Shown here piece after piece: positions 56,970 to 64,000 of a DNA stretch of 64,000 nt. The notes under the pieces were generated by a model. It saw nothing but the letters and a program-made list of their open reading frames with translations, was not told where the DNA came from and made no database searches. Position 1 is the first letter of the stretch; every line of letters begins with the position of its first letter. This DNA comes from Sipunculus nudus. Taxonomy: Eukaryota > Annelida > Sipuncula > Golfingiida > Sipunculidae. The position numbers and the translations under genes are program-made. The stretch spans positions 18,967,019 through 19,031,018 of the forward strand of contig CM049306.1 of the NCBI GenBank assembly GCA_026874595.1, given 5' to 3'.

Positions 56970-58543
56970 ATCACAAGATTTAAATGTCACGAAATACAGA
57001 AATTGTATGTAAATAATCGATGAATAATCGTTTTAATATTGTCACAAGATATAGAAATTACATGTAATGATCGATATATAATCATTTTAATATTGTTACA
57101 AGATATATAAATGACATGCAATGACCGATGAATAATCGTTTTAATATTGTCACAAGATATAGACATTGACATGCAATGATCGATGAATAATCATTTTAAT
57201 ATTGTCACAAGATATAGAAATTACATGCAATGATCGATGAATAATCATTTCAATATTGTCACAAGATGTAGAAATTACATGCAATGATCGATGAATAACC
57301 ATTTTAATATTGTCACAAGATATAGAAATGGTATGCAATGATCGATGAATAATCATTTCAATATTGTAACAAGATATAGAAATGACATGCAATAATCGAT
57401 GATTAATCGTTATAATATTGTAACAAGATATAGAAATGACCTGCAATGATCGATATATAATCGTTTTAATATTGTCAATTGTCACAAGATATAGAAATTA
57501 CATGCAATGATCGATGAATAATCATTTTAATACTGTAACAAGATATAGAAATGACATGCAATGATCGATATATAATCATTTTAATATTGTCACAAGATAT
57601 AGAAATGGTATGCAATGATCGATGAATAATCATTTCAATATTGTCACAAGATATAGAAATGACATGCAATAATCGATGATTAATCTTTATTATATTGTAA
57701 CAAGATATAGAAATGACCTGCAATGATCGATATATAATCATTTTAATATTGTCACAAGATATAGAAATGACATGCAATGATCGATGAATAATCATTTTAA
57801 TATTGTAACAAGATATAGAAATGACATGCAATGATCGATATACAATCATTTTAATATTGTCACAAGATATAGAAATTACATGTAATGATCGATATATAAT
57901 CATTTTAATACTGTCAAAAGATATAGAAATGACATGCAACGACCGATGAATATTTGTTTTAATATTGTCACAAGATATAGAAATTACATGTAATGATCGA
58001 TATATAATCATTTTAATATTGTCACAAGATATAGAAATTACATGTAATGATCGATATATAATCATTTTAATACTGTCAACAGATATAGAAATGACATGCA
58101 ACGACAGATGAATAATCGTTTTAATATTGTCAAAAGATATAGAAATGACATGCAACGACAGATGAATAATCGTTTTAATATTGTCACAAGATATAGAAAT
58201 TACATTTAATGATCGATATATAATCATTTTAATATTGTCACAAGATATAGAAATGACATGCAGCGATCGATGAATAATCATTTAATATTGTAACAAGATA
58301 TAGAAATGACATGCAATGATCGATATATAATCGTTTTAATATTGTCCCAAGATATAGAAATTACATGTAATGATCGATATATAATCATTTTAATATTGTC
58401 ACAAGATATAGAAATGACATGCAACGACCGATGAATATTTGTTTTAATATTGTCACAAGATATAGAAATGACATGCAATGATCGTTGAATAATCGTTTTA
58501 ATATTGTTACAAGATATAGAAATTACATGCAATGATCGATCAC
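56970..58543. repeat. 54-bp minisatellite, about 29 copies
   Basis: Unit core ATCGATGAATAATCATTTTA, then ATATTGTCACAAGATATAG and AAATGACATGCAATG. Variants alternate mainly between ATCGATGAATAATC and ATCGATATATAATC. Because 54 is a multiple of three and the unit lacks a minus-strand stop in one frame, it yields long minus-strand frames (57475-58281, 57150-57485, 58278-58577) with an 18-residue period (SLHVISISCDNIKMIIHR). I regard these as a by-product of the repeat, not a gene. Confidence 0.95.
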
Positions 58544-58859
58544 TTTTCCTTTCTGTCATCGAACAACGATCGGTCACTTTTAGTAATCGAATTTGATTTA
58601 AAAACTGATCCCTACTCTATAGAGTGCCACAATATACTGAAAATTCCGGGTTTCGTACAGCAGGCGTTTTTTTCCCCTTTGACATGAGTCTATATGTATG
58701 TCCGTTGATATGACAGAGGCTATCGGGATGTCAGGGTGGGGAAACCGCAATAAAACTCAATGAGCCAATGATTGTATCCACCAAAAAAAAAAGAATTTTG
58801 CGGATACTCTGTTTCCGGAGAACTCCTCTGAGACCCTTGGAGCCATCTTTCCGAAAGAT

Positions 58860-60060
58860 TATTATTCGCTTGCATGTGAACTGGCGCGTAACATACTGGT
58901 GGCGCCACCTGCGATCTTTTACGTGCAGCATAAATCTGGGTGTCTTTTTGTGGTATCAACCCACATCTCAGGAGCGGTTCAACGAATTGGGCTGAAACTT
59001 TACATGTCCATAGATCTTAGACCTTTTCATCTAAATTCTCTTGGAGAGTTTCCTCTTAGACTAGACAGTTGGCGCCACCTAGCTTCCCGTTTTCGAAGAA
59101 CATATTGATGCCCTTTTCTCAGTAGTGGTTTGCCGTATTTGCCTGAAATGATGCATGTCCATAGATTTGGGACCCCTCCCTCTCGTATTCAAATTGGTGG
59201 CGCCATCTGTAATCTTTTTGCGTGGCATCCATCCGTGTGTTACCTTTGGTTGAAAATCACTCATATCTCTGGAGTGGTTCAATGTATAGGTCTGAAATTT
59301 AGCATGTCCATTCTTCTTAGAGAGTTTTCTCGTAGACCAGATAGGTGGCGCCACCTGTCTTCCCGTTTTATAGAACATATCGATGCCCTTTTCTTAGGAG
59401 TGGTTTGCCGTATTTGCCTGAAATGATGCATGTCCATAGGTTTTGGATATCTCCATTTTGCACGCAAGATTGGTGGCGCCATCTGCAATCTTTTTGCGTG
59501 GTGTCCATCCGTGCGTTTGCTTCGGGCGAATATTGCTCGTATCTCAGGAGTGGATTGTTGTATCAGCCTGAAATGTTTATGTTTATCCGACTATAATAGC
59601 TTTTTGTCGACCTGACAGGTATCGTCATCTGTCGTTCCGTTTTTACAGAATACATTGATGTACTTTTTCTCAGCAGTGGATTGGTGTCTCTGCCTGAAAT
59701 GTTGCATGTTCATCAGTCTTGGGTAGCTTTCTCATTCACGAGACTAGTGGTACCACCTGCCATCACGTATTTGTAGAATACGTTCAGGCATTTATCTCAG
59801 ACCTGGTTTTATATATCAGCCTGAAATGTCACATGCCCTCAGGTTTTAGATACCTCCATCTTGTACACAAGCCACCTACAATCGTTTTCATAATAGGTAG
59901 ATCCATCATAGACCAGACAGGTGGTGCCACCTACCTTTTCGTTTTCGTAAAATATATTGCCTTTTTTCTTTGGAGTGGTTTGATGAATTCACCTGAAAGA
60001 TTGTGTGTCCATAGATCTTGGAATGGTTTATTTTGTATATAAGACTACTTTGGCCACCTA
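58860..60060. repeat. Degenerate tandem field with GGTGGCGCCACC sites
   Basis: Two alternating blocks, each about 130-150 bp, recur: one with CTGAAATG(A/T)TGCATGTCCATAG and GTGGCGCCATCTG, one with AGACCAGA(T/C)AGGTGGCGCCACCT and TTTTCTCAG(C/T)AGTGG. Sites near 58898, 59069, 59200, 59344, 59473, 59750 and 59927. Short plus-strand frames through the field follow the repeats. Confidence 0.75.
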
Positions 60061-61055
60061 CAGTTAATTCCATCTTGTATCCACTTGTAGATCTGTTTTT
60101 GTTGAAAATTGCACATATATTAGACGTTTAATTGGCATCTCTGATGCCACAAATTTGGAGTCATGTCAAGTCAAGAACATTCAATGCCTTTCTTTATACC
60201 CATGCCTCTGTGATTTGGCGGATACATGTTGTCGCTTGTCGACTGCCCGTCTTCTAGTGATTTTAAGTTTTTAAAGACGCTTATGTTAACGCTGTCTCTT
60301 ACGATAAACCAGACCAGCGTATATGTACTCTCAAACAACAATGCGAAAATATATACCCTCACAACTGAGCATATTGGTAAATCCTCCTAGCTGTATGTTT
60401 GCAAGATTTCTAACCGAATGCAAGCAAATTCAGTTTTATATGACTGACAGCCAAATCGGGTGAGGCATATGAAATGACGACATGCCGCTGAGATGTGATT
60501 TGCACTATAGCTGGTACGTTCACAGGCAGTGTTTTTTTTTTTTTTATTGTGCTTTCTCGTATATAAAGTGTAATTTTAAGAGTTGTGGCTGTGTAAAGCG
60601 ATATTGTTGCAATACAGAATGACCATTGCAGCGCATTTTCCATATATGACTATAGTGTCATAACTTAACGTATTCCCTATCTAATCTATATATGTGTAGA
60701 TTGACTGCGGTTACTTATCCATATTCCCGTTATAATTACCGTAAAAAATTCAACATAACGCCCAACTCTGGACGGGGTCAGGGATACTGCATGCTTATTG
60801 ATGTTCATGAATTTTGGCTACTTTTTATCAAAACTTGAAGTCGGAGAAATCGTCAAGTGAACCTAAGCATAGTACAGGATATAACTTGTGAAGTATGTCA
60901 AGCATATGAAATATTTAAAGTATGTAAAGTACGTAAAGGTGATCGTAATGGCATAGACAACATGCATAAACTGCATGCAGTGCATGCACTCTCGTGTGTG
61001 CGTGCCATATACATGCATGCATAACTTTTCCATCTTATACTTTGCATTTCTACAT

Positions 61056-61056
<1 letters not shown>
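60061..61056. other. Intergenic, nothing recognised
   Basis: AT-rich with a T-run near 60532-60545 and GCATGCA words near 60970-61020. Confidence 0.5.

Positions 61057-61122
<66 letters not shown>
61057..61122. repeat. (TA)n microsatellite
   Basis: Pure TA run ending at the TTAA of the adjacent MITE. Confidence 0.97.
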
Positions 61123-61126
<4 letters not shown>

Positions 61127-61127
<1 letters not shown>

Positions 61128-61611
61128 GGGGCCCAATCACCTATATAAAGCATGTTGAATTAACACGAAAAGCTTCTTCCCTTTAAAATAAATCTGTACC
61201 TGCCAAAATGTTGCCTTGAAACCGTTTGCATAAAACAGTGGATCGGGAGCGATCACAGGTGTCAACATAAACACAGGGCGTGGGACCGTAAGTATCGAGA
61301 AGCAACAACACATGTCAATCAGAAGATGCCCTAACTGACTTGGCCCAAAACGGTAATACATGTCCCTGCCGGCTGGAACACCTCGTGTTGCGGCTAATAA
61401 TCAGACCTCCTGTCACGCGGTCTTGTTATGGTATAGACACATGTGGACTGTGTTTACCAACATGCAGAGCCATAACAAGGGGTTAAACAGCCATATGCGA
61501 GGTACTGAGACTTTATGGTGGGATGGTTTTGCTGGGGAACTTCTGTATAAAGAAAAACTGAACTAATTGTGTGAAAAAATTAGGCATAATATTGCTCCTG
61601 ATTATGCCCCT
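61127..61611. mobile_element. 485-bp MITE with TTAA duplication (piggyBac-like)
   Basis: TTAA at 61123-61126 and 61612-61615 flank termini AGGGGCCCAATCACC and, inverted, AGGGGCATAATCAGG (11 of 15 identical). A TTAA duplication is the hallmark of piggyBac elements. The short frames inside are not transposase-like. It lies at the end of a (TA)n tract. Confidence 0.65.
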
Positions 61612-61615
61612 TTAA

Positions 61616-62396
61616 GAATTTAATATAATCTAATATTAAAAAACACGTTCTCATCTTTATATAAACAATCAAAAATGAGCTCTGACATTTTATATTTTAG
61701 CTTACACGTTATTTTGACATCAGTATACTCCTGATTTTTATTGTTATATATTTAATAGAATAATAGTAAATTTGCTGATTTTGTTCAGCATGAGGCCGAA
61801 AGTTTATGTTGCCCTGTCTTGAAGTCTGACCGAATGGAAAGCGGTCAGTGTCAACAGGTCGATGTTGAATAAAAGACAATTTAACAAATTATGTTCAAGG
61901 TTTGTACAAATGTTTCTTGCAATTAGAAAAAAAACCCACATCTTTAACTGGTTGTGTTTAAATTTATTGACATAATTGTTGGGAAATGTTACTTTATTAG
62001 TTAGGTTATTATATATGATCGAATTTTACATGATGTCATTAACTTGTAATTTTAAGTTCTTTTTCGCAGTTTCACACAATTAACTAAACTTGGTATAAAT
62101 TTCCTGTTAACCAGTATACGGTTGATATGGTCATTTTATCATTTCTTGCTAAAGCGGATACACAGTTTAATGGATGTTGTTGTTAATATGATAATTTAAG
62201 TAAAGCGCGGGTCCTGGGTTGCTATGATGCTTGAGAAACACCCCGGTACACCAATCCTTGTTTGTACTGATAACCTACTAAAGCAGTGACCACACACACC
62301 TGATTCAGTTGATGTGAAACAAATGACATCGTCAAGTGCTGAATTCTCAGGTGTGGAGATAGTATTAGAGTGTCATAAACCCATACAACGGTCACG
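61616..62396. other. Upstream flank of the plus-strand gene
   Basis: AT-rich to about 62190, then more balanced. Likely proximal promoter from about 62200. No specific factor sites asserted. Confidence 0.45.
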
Positions 62397-62405
62397 TATA
62401 TAAAG
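62397..62405 (+). promoter_or_regulatory. TATA box of the plus-strand gene
   Basis: TATATAAAG in the context CACGTATATAAAGGGG, a near-consensus TATA box followed by a G-rich edge. A start about 25-30 bp downstream would fall near GCAGTGAACG (about 62422-62432), leaving a 5'UTR of roughly 130 nt before the ATG at 62559. Confidence 0.65.
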
Positions 62406-62558
62406 GGGTGGCGGGAGTTACAGCAGTGAACGACACAGCAGGGCTTACTCCATACCCCGAGCTGGAAGTTTGGCGGGCTATCACGCGCTCCTGCGAAAGA
62501 AAGGAGGGGCTACCCACGTCTCTAGTTTCACTGCTGGTATCCGTGAGCGAGGCTGGTC

Positions 62559-62916
62559 ATGGGAACCCCTGCTGACGTAGACAGCTCTCGTAACAGCCAC
62601 TGGGCTGGAGCTGACGAACTGGGGCGTAGTCTCGACCGTGGCTATCTGAAAAATCTCAGTCGCAAGATTCCCACAAACTTCGGTGACATCGAAGACCCGG
62701 ACGCTGCCGTAAGACTGGTGTACATACGGACTCCGTACCACACCCTGCCTCTGTCTCCGCCAGCACAGCCGTCATCTAACAGTCAAACAGATCGTAAAAT
62801 TCAAGTTGAGGATACGAAAACAACTTTTGAAGAGAGTTCAACAGTTGAGACCACCAGTGATACGGACGCTATGGCGGACGAGGCAGTGATGGTGAATGGG
62901 GAGGGGCCCCACCACG
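62559..62916 (+). CDS. First coding exon of an unrecognised plus-strand gene (3' part beyond window)
   Basis: ATG 62559 (GTCATGG, good Kozak) opens 119 codons plus one base to the donor CACG|GTATGG at 62916, so the intron is phase 1. The N-terminal half is folded-looking (GRSLDRGYLKNLSRKIPTNF, then DPDAAVRLVYIRTPYH); the second half is a Ser/Thr/Glu-rich, Pro-containing linker (TTFEESSTVETTSDTD) that looks disordered, ending MADEAVMVNGEGPHHG. No signal peptide or membrane segment. The TATA box upstream and clean donor support a real gene. An alternative start is the ATG at 62871 (ATGGCGGACGAG). I cannot name the family. Confidence 0.55.
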
Positions 62917-64000
62917 GTATGGAATACAAAGTTTTCTTATCCTTCATGCTTTAAATGTTTTATTTTAAGTTATATGACATGTAGTTACGTAAGTATAATA
63001 TACTTCACATGTTGAAGTATTGTACGGTTGAACAGAGTATAAGCAGTGTTGCACTGGAGAATATTTGAATGACAAACGGCCGGTTGACTGCGTCGGTCAG
63101 CAACTGATATATACAACATGGCCTGAAGACATGCGGAGGTCGGCAGGGTTATTCAGGTGGCCCTGACGTGGCCCGATAACTGCTCATCTCAGAATCAGCT
63201 AGCAGCAGGGATTCTTTATCTCCTGTTAAAAGTTGGTTCCTTTGTTTACGTACTTCCCTCGTTATAAAAAATAGCAGCACGAAGCAAAGGGTAATAAAAC
63301 TGAGAGCCAGAGGCGGTACAACATCTGAGCATAAATTTCTAGCTTAAAAGTTGACATTGCTAGGCCTTCAGATAAGTTTAGTCACTGTTGCACTTCATAA
63401 TGATATGATAATCTGATTGTGTCAAATGCTTTTCCTTTATCCAACTTCTGAAGCACTTATTCTGCATTTGTCCAGTTATCCAAATACAGACCTTGAAAAT
63501 GAAATTTGGTTAAACTTGAATCTTATTTTATTCCTTTGAGCATATTTATCAAACCTTTTATTTCATTCACTTCTCTGTGGATAGAAACTCAGTACTGATT
63601 TGACTAGTTTAACCATTTTCCAGTGCATCATATTTTAAATTAAACTTTAAATTTTAAAATTAAGTATTTTTATTTATTTTCGAAGAATTGATGAATTATA
63701 TTGCAGCAAGTACAGATGAGATTATTACCACCTGATTTGGAAGAAATTTTACTGAAAAAGTATGTTCTATTTTACTAATAAACCCCCTTATGGAACTTGT
63801 AAATTGAAGTTTTATCAGCTTTGTTATGTTTGTTATTATGCCAATTGTATCAAGTTTATCAAGAGGTGTACTTCTATTACAAAATGTTTATACCCTGGCC
63901 CCCCCTCAGATTGTAGAGTTGCCCACACACCATGATATCTGAGTCTACATGTAATTCTCCTCATTACAGATGGGGGCAGGGGTAGATTTTGGTTAATGTG
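62917..64000 (+). other. First intron of the plus-strand gene (to window end)
   Basis: AT-rich. Reading past the donor adds MEYKVFLSFML and a stop, a weak alternative end. No further exon identified. Confidence 0.5.

Noticed and set aside
57150-58577. Long minus-strand frames with an 18-residue repeat as a real structural protein
   Set aside because: The 54-bp unit length explains the open frame; frame breaks between arrays, no signal peptide or promoter, and changes not biased to silent positions as far as can be judged by eye.

Overview
The window reads as animal nuclear DNA: AT-rich, with multi-exon genes bounded by GT-AG introns, long introns, (TA)n and (CA)n microsatellites, minisatellites and many short transposons. 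The repeat mix (blocks rich in TGACCTTTGACC, GGTGGCGCCACC palindromes, G-tract miniature elements) together with a divergent JAKMIP homologue suggests a lophotrochozoan, most likely a bivalve mollusc. The taxon is an inference; the sequence alone does not prove it.

Region 1 (1-30080, minus strand) is dominated by one gene. Seventeen coding exons between 26531 and 4357 join into 927 codons of coiled coil that I identify as a Janus kinase and microtubule interacting protein (JAKMIP/Marlin) homologue. Every internal junction is phase 0. A CpG-rich patch with a strong splice donor at 29836 is the likely non-coding first exon and promoter. The 3' end is not resolved: the last recognised exon stops where vertebrate JAKMIPs continue into a short hydrophobic tail. 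Left of it lies a 3.4-kb array of a 202-bp satellite that runs off the window edge. The introns hold two copies of an element rich in nuclear-receptor half-sites (6526-9662 and 22752-23857) and a tandemly structured dispersed repeat (24522-25706).

Region 2 (30080-62390) has no confidently identified gene and is a transposon landscape. It contains G-tract MITEs with 5-bp target duplications, pogo/Tigger-like elements with TA duplications (one 2.4 kb long and nested in an older repeat), a CACTA-like 3.6-kb element between (TA)n tracts and apparently nested in a GC-rich inverted-repeat element, a tRNA-headed SINE abutting a MITE, a foldback element built from 30-bp hairpins, a TTAA-flanked MITE, a 54-bp minisatellite that stays open in one frame, and a field of GGTGGCGCCACC-bearing repeats. 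Two weak gene candidates (a signal-peptide ORF at 46313-46579 and possible exons at 43109-44373) and one decayed ORF (56476-56882) are flagged.

Region 3 (62390-64000, plus strand) starts a second gene: a TATA box at 62397, a 5'UTR, and a first coding exon of about 119 codons ending at a GTATGG donor. The protein is not recognised. No CRISPR array, operon, rRNA or functional tRNA gene was seen.
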